Assembly: GCA_020631395.1 (NCBI GenBank)
Contig: JAHDHI010000014.1
Location: 1-64,000 of the forward strand
Reading direction: 5' to 3'
DNA from: Bizionia sp.
Lineage (GTDB): Bacteria > Bacteroidota > Bacteroidia > Flavobacteriales > Flavobacteriaceae
Length of the DNA stretch: 64,000 nucleotides
Shown here: positions 25,543 through 34,275 of the stretch, piece by piece
How positions within the stretch are numbered: position 1 is the first letter of the stretch
Layout: the number at the start of each line of letters is the position of its first letter
Notes under the pieces: model-generated
What the model was told of the DNA's origin: nothing
The model's database searches: none
The model's input: only the letters and a program-made list of their open reading frames with translations
Program-made: the position numbers and the translations under genes

Positions 25543-26328
25543 ATGAACCAACCATTAGCTTATGTGCATCCAGGTGCCAAAATCGCTAAAAATGTAGTGA
25601 TAGAGCCTTTCACGACAATATATAACAATGTTACCATTGGTGAAGGAACTTGGATTGGAAGTAATGTAACCATTATGGAAGGTGCACGAATTGGTAAGAA
25701 TTGCAATATTTTTCCTGGCTCTGTGATTTCGGCAGTACCTCAAGATCTTAAATATGACGACGAAGATACATCTACCATTATTGGAGACAACGTTACCATT
25801 AGAGAATGTGTAACCATCAATAGGGGGACGACGGATAGAATGAAGACAGTGGTGGGAAACAATTGCCTGATTATGGCTTATTGCCATATTGCACATGATT
25901 GCATAGTAGGAGATAATTGTATTTTCTCGAATAATACGACTCTGGCTGGACACATCAATGTTGGAGACTATGTTGTCTTGGCAGGTATGACGGCAGTACA
26001 TCAATTTTGTTCGATAGGAAACCATGCATTTGTAACTGGTGGTTCCTTGGTACGTAAGGATGTGCCTCCGTTTGTGAAAGCAGGAAGGGAGCCTTTGTCT
26101 TATGTTGGTATCAATTCCGTTGGATTGAGAAGAAGAGGATTCACAACCGAAAAGATAAGAGAAATTCAAGACATATACAGGTTGTTGTATCAAAAGAATT
26201 ATAACAACACCCAAGCTTCAGGGATAATAGAAGCAGAAATGGAAGCAACTACGGAGCGTGATGAAATTCTACAATTTATCAAGAATTCACATCGTGGAAT
26301 CATGAAGGGTTACTTCAAATCAAATTAA
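25543..26328 (+). CDS. lpxA: UDP-N-acetylglucosamine acyltransferase
   Basis: 261 residues. First step of lipid A synthesis: transfer of a 3-hydroxyacyl chain from ACP to UDP-GlcNAc. Hexapeptide-repeat beta-helix (about 5-190) with MAYCHIAHDCIVGDN holding the catalytic His, and VHQFCSIGNHAFVTGGS. The C-terminal helical domain has GINSVGLRRRGFTTEKIREI, family-typical. Follows lpxC/fabZ by 71 bp in the same operon. Confidence 0.95.
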   Translation: MNQPLAYVHPGAKIAKNVVIEPFTTIYNNVTIGEGTWIGSNVTIMEGARIGKNCNIFPGSVISAVPQDLKYDDEDTSTIIGDNVTIRECVTINRGTTDRMKTVVGNNCLIMAYCHIAHDCIVGDNCIFSNNTTLAGHINVGDYVVLAGMTAVHQFCSIGNHAFVTGGSLVRKDVPPFVKAGREPLSYVGINSVGLRRRGFTTEKIREIQDIYRLLYQKNYNNTQASGIIEAEMEATTERDEILQFIKNSHRGIMKGYFKSN

Positions 26329-26362
26329 AGAGCAATTAGCTAATAATTAAACACACATAGAA

Positions 26363-26929
26363 ATGGCAAGCACATCAGATATCAGAAATGGATTATGTAT
26401 AAGATATAACCACGATATTTTCAAGATAGTAGAGTTTTTACACGTTAAGCCAGGTAAAGGACCTGCTTTTGTAAGAACAAAATTGAAAAGTGTAACTACA
26501 GGCAAGGTAATAGACAATACATTTTCTGCAGGACATAAGTTGGATGACGTTCGTGTAGAAACACATAAATTTCAATATTTGTACAATGAAGGGGAAACGT
26601 TTCATTTTATGAACACAGAAGATTATTCTCAAATAGAACTGCAAAAGACAATTTTGGATTCTCCAGATTTAATGAAGGAAGGGCAAATAGTCACGGTATT
26701 GATTAATTCCGAAGACAATATGCCACTTACGGTAGACATGCCTGCAAGTGTCATATTGGAAGTGACGGCGACAGAGCCAGGTGTGAAAGGGAATACAGCT
26801 ACAAACGCAACGAAACCTGCAACAGTAGAAACTGGAGCTACGGTAAATGTTCCATTGTTTATCAATGAAGGAGACAAGATTAAAGTGGAAACGGAAAAAG
26901 GAACATATAAGGAGCGTGTAAAAGAATAA
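26363..26929 (+). CDS. efp: Elongation factor P
   Basis: 188 residues, full length. Relieves ribosome stalling at polyproline. Domain I carries the loop HVKPGKGPAFVRTKLKS with K32 at the tip, the residue modified in many bacteria. Domains II and III end in GDKIKVETEKGTYKERVKE. No modification enzyme is seen in the window. Lies 34 bp after lpxA. Confidence 0.96.
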   Translation: MASTSDIRNGLCIRYNHDIFKIVEFLHVKPGKGPAFVRTKLKSVTTGKVIDNTFSAGHKLDDVRVETHKFQYLYNEGETFHFMNTEDYSQIELQKTILDSPDLMKEGQIVTVLINSEDNMPLTVDMPASVILEVTATEPGVKGNTATNATKPATVETGATVNVPLFINEGDKIKVETEKGTYKERVKE

Positions 26930-27033
26930 TTTTGCATAAATGGAAATCATTTTACATTTATATGAGCTAACTAGTTCGTTTGTATCGTAGAAAACGATGG
27001 CATATTGCGATTGGAAATTGTGAAAACTAAACT

Positions 27034-27990
27034 ATGAAATTCCCCAAAAAGTATACATTAAAAGAAATTTCTCAAATCATTGATTGTGATTTTGTTGGAG
27101 ATGAGAACTTTCCAGTTTTGGGGATGAATGAGATTCATGTGGTCGAATCTGGAGATATCGTTTTTGTGGATCATCCAAAGTATTATGATAAAGCATTGGA
27201 ATCTGAAGCAACCATTGTGTTGATTAATAAGAATGTAGAGTGTCCAGAAGGAAAAGCACTTCTTGTAAGTGATGATCCATTTAGGGATTTCAACAAGTTG
27301 ACTTTTCATTTCAAACCATTTCAAGCTTCAAATGCAAATATTTCCCCGACAGCTAGAATAGGCGAGAATACGGTTATCCAGCCAAATTGTTTCATTGGAA
27401 ACAATGTGACAATTGGAAATAATTGTGTAATTCACTCTAATGTTAGTATATACGATGATGCAATTGTAGGAAACAATGTAACTATTCATTCAGGAAGTAT
27501 TTTGGGAGCTAGCGCTTTTTATTACAAGAATAGGCCAGAAGGTTTTGATCAATTGGTTTCCGGAGGACGAGTAGTCATAGAAGACAATGTAGACATAGGA
27601 GCGCTTTGTACAATAGACAAGGGGGTCACTGGTGACACGACCATTGGTGAAGGATCAAAATTGGACAATCAAATACAAGTTGGCCATGATACCATTATTG
27701 GGAAGAAATGCTTGATAGCATCGCAAGTAGGTATCGCAGGATGTTGTGTTATTGAAGACGAAGTGACCATTTGGGGGCAAGTAGGAACCAATAGCGGAAT
27801 TAGAATTGGAAAAAAAGCAGTGATATTGGGACAGACTGGTGTGACTAAATCTGTAGAAGGTGGGAAAAGTTATTTTGGAACTCCGATAGAAGAATCCAGA
27901 GTAAAACTAAAAGAATTGGCCTATGTCAAGCAAATCCCCAATATAATTAAGAAACTAAAAGGGAAAAGCGATAACGAAGGAGTTCGTTAA
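27034..27990 (+). CDS. Second LpxD-like UDP-3-O-acylglucosamine N-acyltransferase
   Basis: 318 residues. N-terminal LpxD-like domain (about 1-95) with [20 protein letters not shown] and a hexapeptide-repeat helix (about 110-290). The active-site His equivalent is in [15 protein letters not shown]. It is a paralogue of the lpxD at 23050, with a variant loop [17 protein letters not shown] where LpxD has [10 protein letters not shown]. Co-location with lpxA and efp is typical for flavobacteria. It may have a different acyl preference or modify another nucleotide sugar; the sequence does not decide. Confidence 0.85.
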   Translation: MKFPKKYTLKEISQIIDCDFVGDENFPVLGMNEIHVVESGDIVFVDHPKYYDKALESEATIVLINKNVECPEGKALLVSDDPFRDFNKLTFHFKPFQASNANISPTARIGENTVIQPNCFIGNNVTIGNNCVIHSNVSIYDDAIVGNNVTIHSGSILGASAFYYKNRPEGFDQLVSGGRVVIEDNVDIGALCTIDKGVTGDTTIGEGSKLDNQIQVGHDTIIGKKCLIASQVGIAGCCVIEDEVTIWGQVGTNSGIRIGKKAVILGQTGVTKSVEGGKSYFGTPIEESRVKLKELAYVKQIPNIIKKLKGKSDNEGVR

Positions 27991-28297
27991 GCCGTTTTGT
28001 CATTTAGAATGACAATGCGGTAATGATGAACCATCTATGTGGAGGTAAGAGGAAATCGGACGGTGAAGAAGCATTGTTTTGTTGCCATGTGGGGACTTAA
28101 GGCATACTATATAAGGGATGGGAGATGAGTAGCTTATTATATGAAACACTAGAAAACATCTCTTCATATTCAGAAATAAAAATTTAAAAATAGCTTAGTT
28201 AATACTAATCAAAATATTACTTTTGCTGACAAATGAAGAAGCTTTAATTTAGAGTTTCAAAAATGTTTAAATAGAAATTACTTAACATAAATATAAA
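27991..28297 (+). other. Intergenic region with a hairpin and the sucD promoter
   Basis: A hairpin at 27992-28020 (CCGTTTTGTCATT, TAG, AATGACAATGCGG; 11 of 13 pairs) directly follows the LpxD-like stop and includes the GTCATT/AATGAC string of the 7757-7838 repeat. The rest has no gene. TACTTTTG at 28218-28225 is an exact TAnnTTTG box, giving a start near 28229 and a leader of about 70 nt for sucD. Confidence 0.5.
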
Positions 28298-29170
28298 ATG
28301 AGCGTTTTAGTAAACAAAGATTCAAAAATAATAGTTCAAGGATTTACAGGTGGAGAAGGTACTTTTCACGCAGGTCAAATGATTGAATATGGAACAAACG
28401 TAGTTGGAGGTGTAACACCAGGAAAAGGAGGACAAGTACATTTGGACAAACCTGTTTTTAACACAGTTCAAGAAGCTGTAGAAAAAGTAGGAGCAGACAC
28501 TACAATTATATTTGTACCGCCAGCCTTTGCTGCCGATGCTATTATGGAAGCTGCCGATGCAGGAATCAAGGTAATCATTACAATTACAGAGGGTATTCCT
28601 GTTGCAGATATGATAAAGGCTTCAGATTATATTAAAAGTAAAGACTGTCGTTTGGTAGGTCCAAACTGCCCAGGAGTAATTACCCCAGGTGAAGCTAAAG
28701 TAGGCATTATGCCAGGTTTCGTCTTCAAGAAGGGGAAAGTAGGTATCGTTTCCAAATCTGGGACATTGACTTATGAAGCTGCCGATCAAGTGGTAAAGCA
28801 AGGATTGGGAATAACTACGGCCATTGGTATTGGAGGAGACCCCATAATAGGAACGACAACAAAAGAAGCAGTGGAATTGTTGATTAACGATCCAGAAACT
28901 GAATGTGTCGTCATGATTGGAGAAATTGGAGGCCAATTGGAGGCAGATGCAGCCAAATGGTACCAAAACAGTGGAAGTAAAAAACCAATAATAGGTTTCA
29001 TAGCAGGAGAAACTGCACCAGCAGGCCGTACCATGGGGCATGCAGGAGCAATTGTAGGCGGTAGTGACGATACGGCACAGGCCAAAAAGGCAATAATGAA
29101 GGAATGCGGGATTCACGTTGTGGATTCACCTGCAGAAATAGGAAAAAAAGTTGCCGAAGTTTTAGGATAA
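28298..29170 (+). CDS. sucD: Succinate-CoA ligase, alpha subunit
   Basis: 290 residues. TCA-cycle enzyme subunit binding CoA and carrying the phospho-histidine. CoA-binding GFTGGEGTFHAGQMIEYG, LVGPNCPGVITP, the phospho-His loop GRTMGHAGAIVGGSDD and GEIGG are all present. The beta subunit gene is not adjacent, as usual in flavobacteria. Its own promoter (28218) and strong terminator (29228) make it monocistronic. Confidence 0.95.
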   Translation: MSVLVNKDSKIIVQGFTGGEGTFHAGQMIEYGTNVVGGVTPGKGGQVHLDKPVFNTVQEAVEKVGADTTIIFVPPAFAADAIMEAADAGIKVIITITEGIPVADMIKASDYIKSKDCRLVGPNCPGVITPGEAKVGIMPGFVFKKGKVGIVSKSGTLTYEAADQVVKQGLGITTAIGIGGDPIIGTTTKEAVELLINDPETECVVMIGEIGGQLEADAAKWYQNSGSKKPIIGFIAGETAPAGRTMGHAGAIVGGSDDTAQAKKAIMKECGIHVVDSPAEIGKKVAEVLG

Positions 29171-29227
29171 GGCATTTAATTTTAACAATTTTCAACTGTT
29201 AAAATAATTATAATAAACAAACGTTAT

Positions 29228-29267
29228 AAGTTCGTTGGCTGTACATTAGCTAACGAACTTTTTTTTT
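29228..29267 (+). terminator. Rho-independent terminator after sucD
   Basis: AAGTTCGTTGGCT (29228-29240) pairs with AGCTAACGAACTT (29248-29260) with one G-T pair, followed by a long T-run. Confidence 0.9.
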
Positions 29268-29284
29268 AACGAAAACTATCAAAA

Positions 29285-32263
29285 ATGAAGCACTTAAAAT
29301 TAGCTGTTGCACTTATGCTCGTTGCATTTGTCTATAGCTGCAAAAAGAGCAATGATGACAAAGCCATTGCTATGGCTTACAAAACCGAAAGCAAGACAGA
29401 TGCGAGTGGTTTTAAATACGAAACTGTTACGAATGATCCAACTGGATTACGTTTGTATACTCTAGAGAATGGTTTGAAGGTCTATATGAGTAAGAATACC
29501 GACGAACCCAAAATACAGACATACATAGCTGTTAGGGCAGGATCCAATTACGATCCGAAGGAATCTACGGGATTGGCTCACTATCTTGAGCATATGGTAT
29601 TTAAAGGTACCGATGAGATAGGAACTGTGGATTGGGAAAAGGAAAAGGTATATTTGGATCAAATATCCGATTTGTATGAACAACATAGAGCAGAAACAGA
29701 TCCAGACAAGAAATTGGCGCTTTACAGAAAGATAGATGAAGTATCGTTGGAAGCATCAAACTATTCAGTTGCCAACGAATATGATAAAATGACGAGTTCA
29801 TTGGGAGCAACAGGAACCAATGCGCATACGTGGTTTGAAGAGACCGTGTACAAGAATAAAATCCCTGCAAACGAATTGAGTAAATGGTTGGCTTTGGAAG
29901 AAGAGCGTTTCAGTAAGTTGGTATTGCGTCTGTTTCATACCGAATTGGAAGCGGTATTCGAAGAATTCAATAGAGGACAAGATAATGATGGAAGAAAGAG
30001 ATATGCGGCAATGTTGGATGGTTTGTTTCCAAATCACCCATATGGGCAACAAAAGACAATAGGGACGGCAGAACATTTGAAAAACCCGTCACTGGTGGAT
30101 ATCAACAACTATTTTGATAAATATTACGTGCCAAACAACATGGCCATGGTATTGGTTGGAGATTTGGATTTTGACAAGACGATAAAAGAGGTCAACAAGA
30201 CTTTTGGAAAGTTGAAGAAAAAAGAAGTGACACATCCGGTACTCCCAAAAGAAGAACCAATAAATGGGGTAGTAACAAAAGAAGTATACGGCCCTACAGC
30301 AGAAAGCGTGTCCTTGGCATTCCGTTCTGGAGGAGTAAACACGAAAGAAGAGAAATTGGTGACCCTTTGCGATATGATTTTGGCAAACGGAAACGCAGGT
30401 TTGATAGATTTGAATCTAAATCAAAAGCAAGTAGTGCAAAGAGCTGGTTGTTCTCCAACGTTCTTGAATGATTATGGTTACCACAGCTTTAATGGATCTC
30501 CGAAGGAAGGTCAAACCTTGGACGAGGTGAAACAATTGTTGTTGGATCAAATAGAACTACTTAAGAAAGGACAATTTGAAGATTGGATGATAGAAGCGGT
30601 TGTCAATGATTTGAAAAAGTCACAATTGCAGCAATATGAAAACAGCACAGCTTTGGCTTCAGCATATTTCAATGCATTCATTCATCATGAAGATTGGGAA
30701 GACAAAGTGAAATTCTTGGATGATCTAAAAGCAATCACAAAACAAGAATTGGTGACGTTTGCAAATGAATTCTACAAAGACAATTACGTAGTGACATACA
30801 AACGTAAAGGAGAAGACAAGAATATCGTTAAAGTGTCCAATCCAGGTATCACACCAGTAAACCTGAATAGAGACAAAGCATCGGAATACATGAAGAACTT
30901 CAACAAGATCGAATCCAAACCATTGGAGCCTTTGTATGTTGATTATAATTCTGCCATAAAAGAAACGAAAACGAACAATGGATTGAAAGTGTCATACATT
31001 GAAAATGAAACCAACGACTTGTTCAATTTGAACATCATTTTCGACATGGGGAGTGACAATGACAAGAAACTAGGATTGGCAGTAGGTTATTTGGAGTATG
31101 TGGGAACGGACAAGTATTCTGCAGAAGAATTGAAAAAGGAATTTTACAAGTTGGGTATAGACTATTCTGTCAATGCAGGAGGAGAGCAAACATTCGTTGG
31201 TTTGAGTGGACTCAAGGAAAATTTGCCCAAAGGGTTGGAGTTGTTGGAGCACCTATGGGAAAACGCAGTGCCAAATCAAGAGTCTTATGACAAATATGTA
31301 CAATCCATTGCAAAAGGGAGACAAGACAGCAAAACTAGCAAAAGTCGCATTTTACGTTCAGGTTTGATGAATTTCGCCAAATACGGTGAGAACTCAAGAT
31401 TGCGGAACATTATTTCTGTAAGTGAATTGAAAGCCATTAATCCACAAGAATTGGTGGATTTGACAAAAGGAATGAAAAACTACAAGCAACGCTTGTTCTA
31501 TTACGGAAAAGACGTGAATTCTGCAGTAACGGCAATCAATGACTTCCATAAGGTTTCAGGGGAATTGAACGAGTATCCAGAAGCAATGACCTATGTTGAA
31601 AAGGAAACGGGAGGTAATGTATATTTCGTAGATTACGACATGGTACAATCGGAAATGATGTTTTTGGCAAAAGGAGAACCTTTCAAAGCAGAGAACATGG
31701 CTGCTTCCACATTGTTCAACACCTATTTTGGAGGCGGTTTGTCATCTATAGTATTCCAAGAAATTCGTGAATCCAAATCCTTGGCATATTCAGCGTGGTC
31801 AAATTATTCTACCGCACGTAAAAAAGAGGATGCCAATTATGTTATGGCCTACATTGGTACGCAAGCCAACAAAATGCCTGAAGCAGTCGATGCAATGATG
31901 AGTTTGATGAGTGACATGCCTGAAGCAGAAGATCAATTCAATGCAGCCAAAGAAGCTACTTTGAAGAAGTTGGCAGCGCAACGCATCACGAAATCCAATG
32001 TGTTCTGGAGTTATGAGAGACTTAAGAAACTAGGAATAGACAATGACAATCGCGAAGCAATGTACAATGCTATAAAGGATATGAAAATGGAAGATCTTCG
32101 TGAGTTTTTCAACAAGAACATAAAAGGAGAGAGCTACAATGTAATGGTGGTAGGAAACAAAAAGGACATTGATTTCGAAGCTTTGCAAAAACTAGGAAAA
32201 GTGCAAGAAATGGATGTGGATTACTTGTTTAACTATGAGAAACCAGAAGAGGTTAAGTTGTAA
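29285..32263 (+). CDS. M16-family zinc peptidase lipoprotein
   Basis: 992 residues. Lipoprotein signal with Cys19 (VAFVYSC). The N-terminal M16 domain has the inverted zinc motif HYLEH (H99, E102, H103) and the downstream Glu in LEAVFEEFNRGQD. The second half (about 540-980) repeats the fold without the motif and has the R/Y region GGGLSSIVFQEIRESKSLAYS that completes the active-site chamber. It therefore has the full clam-shell form of pitrilysin-like enzymes in one chain. It would degrade peptides in the periplasm or at the envelope. Flanked by terminators on both sides, so transcribed alone. Confidence 0.92.
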   Translation: MKHLKLAVALMLVAFVYSCKKSNDDKAIAMAYKTESKTDASGFKYETVTNDPTGLRLYTLENGLKVYMSKNTDEPKIQTYIAVRAGSNYDPKESTGLAHYLEHMVFKGTDEIGTVDWEKEKVYLDQISDLYEQHRAETDPDKKLALYRKIDEVSLEASNYSVANEYDKMTSSLGATGTNAHTWFEETVYKNKIPANELSKWLALEEERFSKLVLRLFHTELEAVFEEFNRGQDNDGRKRYAAMLDGLFPNHPYGQQKTIGTAEHLKNPSLVDINNYFDKYYVPNNMAMVLVGDLDFDKTIKEVNKTFGKLKKKEVTHPVLPKEEPINGVVTKEVYGPTAESVSLAFRSGGVNTKEEKLVTLCDMILANGNAGLIDLNLNQKQVVQRAGCSPTFLNDYGYHSFNGSPKEGQTLDEVKQLLLDQIELLKKGQFEDWMIEAVVNDLKKSQLQQYENSTALASAYFNAFIHHEDWEDKVKFLDDLKAITKQELVTFANEFYKDNYVVTYKRKGEDKNIVKVSNPGITPVNLNRDKASEYMKNFNKIESKPLEPLYVDYNSAIKETKTNNGLKVSYIENETNDLFNLNIIFDMGSDNDKKLGLAVGYLEYVGTDKYSAEELKKEFYKLGIDYSVNAGGEQTFVGLSGLKENLPKGLELLEHLWENAVPNQESYDKYVQSIAKGRQDSKTSKSRILRSGLMNFAKYGENSRLRNIISVSELKAINPQELVDLTKGMKNYKQRLFYYGKDVNSAVTAINDFHKVSGELNEYPEAMTYVEKETGGNVYFVDYDMVQSEMMFLAKGEPFKAENMAASTLFNTYFGGGLSSIVFQEIRESKSLAYSAWSNYSTARKKEDANYVMAYIGTQANKMPEAVDAMMSLMSDMPEAEDQFNAAKEATLKKLAAQRITKSNVFWSYERLKKLGIDNDNREAMYNAIKDMKMEDLREFFNKNIKGESYNVMVVGNKKDIDFEALQKLGKVQEMDVDYLFNYEKPEEVKL

Positions 32264-32303
32264 ACCATAAAAGTTCTTGTTTCGACAAGAATTGCAACAA
32301 GCT

Positions 32304-32344
32304 AAAACCTCACAATTAATTGTAAATTGTGAGGTTTTTTTTAT
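32304..32344 (+). terminator. Rho-independent terminator after the M16 gene
   Basis: AAAACCTCACAATT (32304-32317) pairs perfectly with AATTGTGAGGTTTT (32325-32338); a T-run follows. Confidence 0.9.
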
Positions 32345-32364
32345 TCATAACACATACTAATTGC

Positions 32365-32372
32365 TATATTTG
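32365..32372 (+). promoter_or_regulatory. -7 promoter box of the fabG transcript
   Basis: TATATTTG, an exact TAnnTTTG match 80 bp before the fabG ATG and just after the previous terminator. Confidence 0.5.
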
Positions 32373-32452
32373 AAATAATAAAGATTAACCCATTTCAATG
32401 GACGAATACCATTTGACAACAGAGGTGTTCGTATCAAAAAATATTAAACCAA

Positions 32453-33199
32453 ATGAAGATATTAGAAGGTAAGACGGCAATCATAACTGGAGCTAGCCGT
32501 GGAATAGGTAAAGGTATTGCTCAAACTTTTGCGAAGCAAGGTGCTAATGTGGCATTTACATACAGTTCATCTGTAGAAGCAGCTAACGAATTGGAAAAAG
32601 AATTGAATGCTTTGGGAGTCAAAGCCAAAGGATACAAGAGCAATGCGGCCGATTTTTCCGAAGCACAGACACTCGTGGAAGATGTCTTGAAAGAATTTGA
32701 AGGAATAGATATATTGATAAACAACGCAGGAATTACGAAAGACAACCTTCTCATGAGAATGGGAGAAGAAGATTTCGACAAGGTAATCGAAGTCAATTTG
32801 AAATCCGTATTCAATATGACCAAAGCCGTACAACGTACGATGCTTAAACAACGTAAGGGATCGATCATAAATATGAGTTCCGTAGTTGGGGTAAAAGGAA
32901 ATGCAGGGCAAACCAATTATGCGGCATCCAAGGCTGGTATTATAGGTTTTTCCAAATCCGTGGCTTTGGAATTGGGATCAAGGAACATTAGAAGCAACGT
33001 TGTAGCTCCTGGTTTCATAGAAACTGAAATGACAGCAAAGCTTGATGAGGACACAGTGAAAGGTTGGAGAGCTGCAATCCCATTGAAAAGGGGAGGTACA
33101 CCAGAAGACATAGCTAATGCTTGCGTGTTTTTGGCGAGTGACATGTCTGCTTATGTAACAGGACAGACATTGAACGTGGATGGTGGAATGCTTACTTAA
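32453..33199 (+). CDS. fabG: 3-oxoacyl-[acyl-carrier-protein] reductase
   Basis: 248 residues. Short-chain dehydrogenase reducing 3-oxoacyl-ACP with NADPH in fatty-acid elongation. Cofactor loop TGASRGIGKGIA, NNAGITKDNLLMRM, catalytic Ser in INMSSVVG, and Tyr/Lys in YAASKAGIIGFSKS; VAPGFIETEMT and the C-terminal GQTLNVDGGM are FabG-typical. First gene of the run fabG, orphan, vWA, prohibitin-like. Confidence 0.93.
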   Translation: MKILEGKTAIITGASRGIGKGIAQTFAKQGANVAFTYSSSVEAANELEKELNALGVKAKGYKSNAADFSEAQTLVEDVLKEFEGIDILINNAGITKDNLLMRMGEEDFDKVIEVNLKSVFNMTKAVQRTMLKQRKGSIINMSSVVGVKGNAGQTNYAASKAGIIGFSKSVALELGSRNIRSNVVAPGFIETEMTAKLDEDTVKGWRAAIPLKRGGTPEDIANACVFLASDMSAYVTGQTLNVDGGMLT

Positions 33200-33237
33200 G
33201 AAGAAATAAATACAATAAAAAACGTTTGACCACATAT

Positions 33238-34275
33238 ATGAAAAAGCAAATAATATTTCTAGTATGCTTCTTTATGCTTACTACAATTAGTGCTCAAGTA
33301 AGTGTCGGACCAAGACATATTGGGAAGTCTAAAAATTTCCCTAAAGGACGTCTAGATAAATTTAAAGGAACAGAAACTATATTTGTGCTGTCGGATATTA
33401 TAGATCAAGCGACTTATAAAAAGATATTAGATGATTCTTGGGATATAACTCCTTATAAATTGGTGGAAAATGATGATTTTGATATTTTAAACTATGTTGA
33501 TGATAATTACTCTTTTGCACATTTAGAAGGTTATCACATAATAAGAACAACGAAATCTGGAGCGCAAGTTGATTACCTGTATATCTATATAAAATTTTTT
33601 ATGCTAGATTCGGAAGGTTTAAAAAAGGATTTAAGTAAATTAAAAAAGACTAGTAAAAAATATAAAAGGAAGGTTATAAAAGCTATTTCTTCAAATAGAG
33701 AAAATTTAGCAAGAGTGGATATGTTTCCTAAAGATACATTTTTACCAACAGCCTTAAATTCAGAATCAGCAGTTATAATGGATAGCATCTATAATAAAGA
33801 TGTTTTTTATAATTACAAATCTGGTTTTCTTAAAAATTATTTTCAAAAAGTAAATAACCAGTTGAAAACTGGTGAAGAATACTGGATGTTTGAAAATGAT
33901 AATTTGCCTGAATTAAAAGAACTAGCAAAACAGACTTTATTTATTCCTAATTATCATTTAAACGAGTTTAACCCATGGAAAATGAAAAACAAAAAAGATA
34001 AAGATGGTTTTAAAAAAGTAATAGAAAATTACGAGCATAAGTTTGAATTTCAAGATGAGAACGAAATAGACAAGCGAATTTTAGCTGGTGAGGAGTTCTA
34101 TTATCTTCGTTTTGTCAGAGTTAATTCCCAAAAATTCGTACATATTGTGAATTCTAAAACTGGTGAAATAATATATAGAAATTATGTAGCTGGTATATTG
34201 CCTTCGTATAATTTAAAGTCACGACATATTAAGGATATCAATAGTAAAATCAGAAAAGCACTAAAGAATAATTGA
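33238..34275 (+). CDS. Secreted protein of unknown function, AT-rich
   Basis: 345 residues from the ATG at 33238; a TTG four codons earlier is less likely. Signal peptide MKKQIIFLVCFFMLTTISAQ. The rest is charged, Lys/Tyr/Phe-rich, with no repeats or known motif; the N-terminal part has FKGTETIFVLSDIIDQATYKK and the end has FVHIVNSKTGEIIYRNYVAG. No T9SS sorting domain. The DNA is visibly more AT-rich, with more AAA/TTA/ATA codons than fabG or the vWA gene on either side, suggesting recent acquisition. Its stop TGA overlaps the TTG start of the next gene (TTGA), so translation is coupled. Confidence 0.65.
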   Translation: MKKQIIFLVCFFMLTTISAQVSVGPRHIGKSKNFPKGRLDKFKGTETIFVLSDIIDQATYKKILDDSWDITPYKLVENDDFDILNYVDDNYSFAHLEGYHIIRTTKSGAQVDYLYIYIKFFMLDSEGLKKDLSKLKKTSKKYKRKVIKAISSNRENLARVDMFPKDTFLPTALNSESAVIMDSIYNKDVFYNYKSGFLKNYFQKVNNQLKTGEEYWMFENDNLPELKELAKQTLFIPNYHLNEFNPWKMKNKKDKDGFKKVIENYEHKFEFQDENEIDKRILAGEEFYYLRFVRVNSQKFVHIVNSKTGEIIYRNYVAGILPSYNLKSRHIKDINSKIRKALKNN

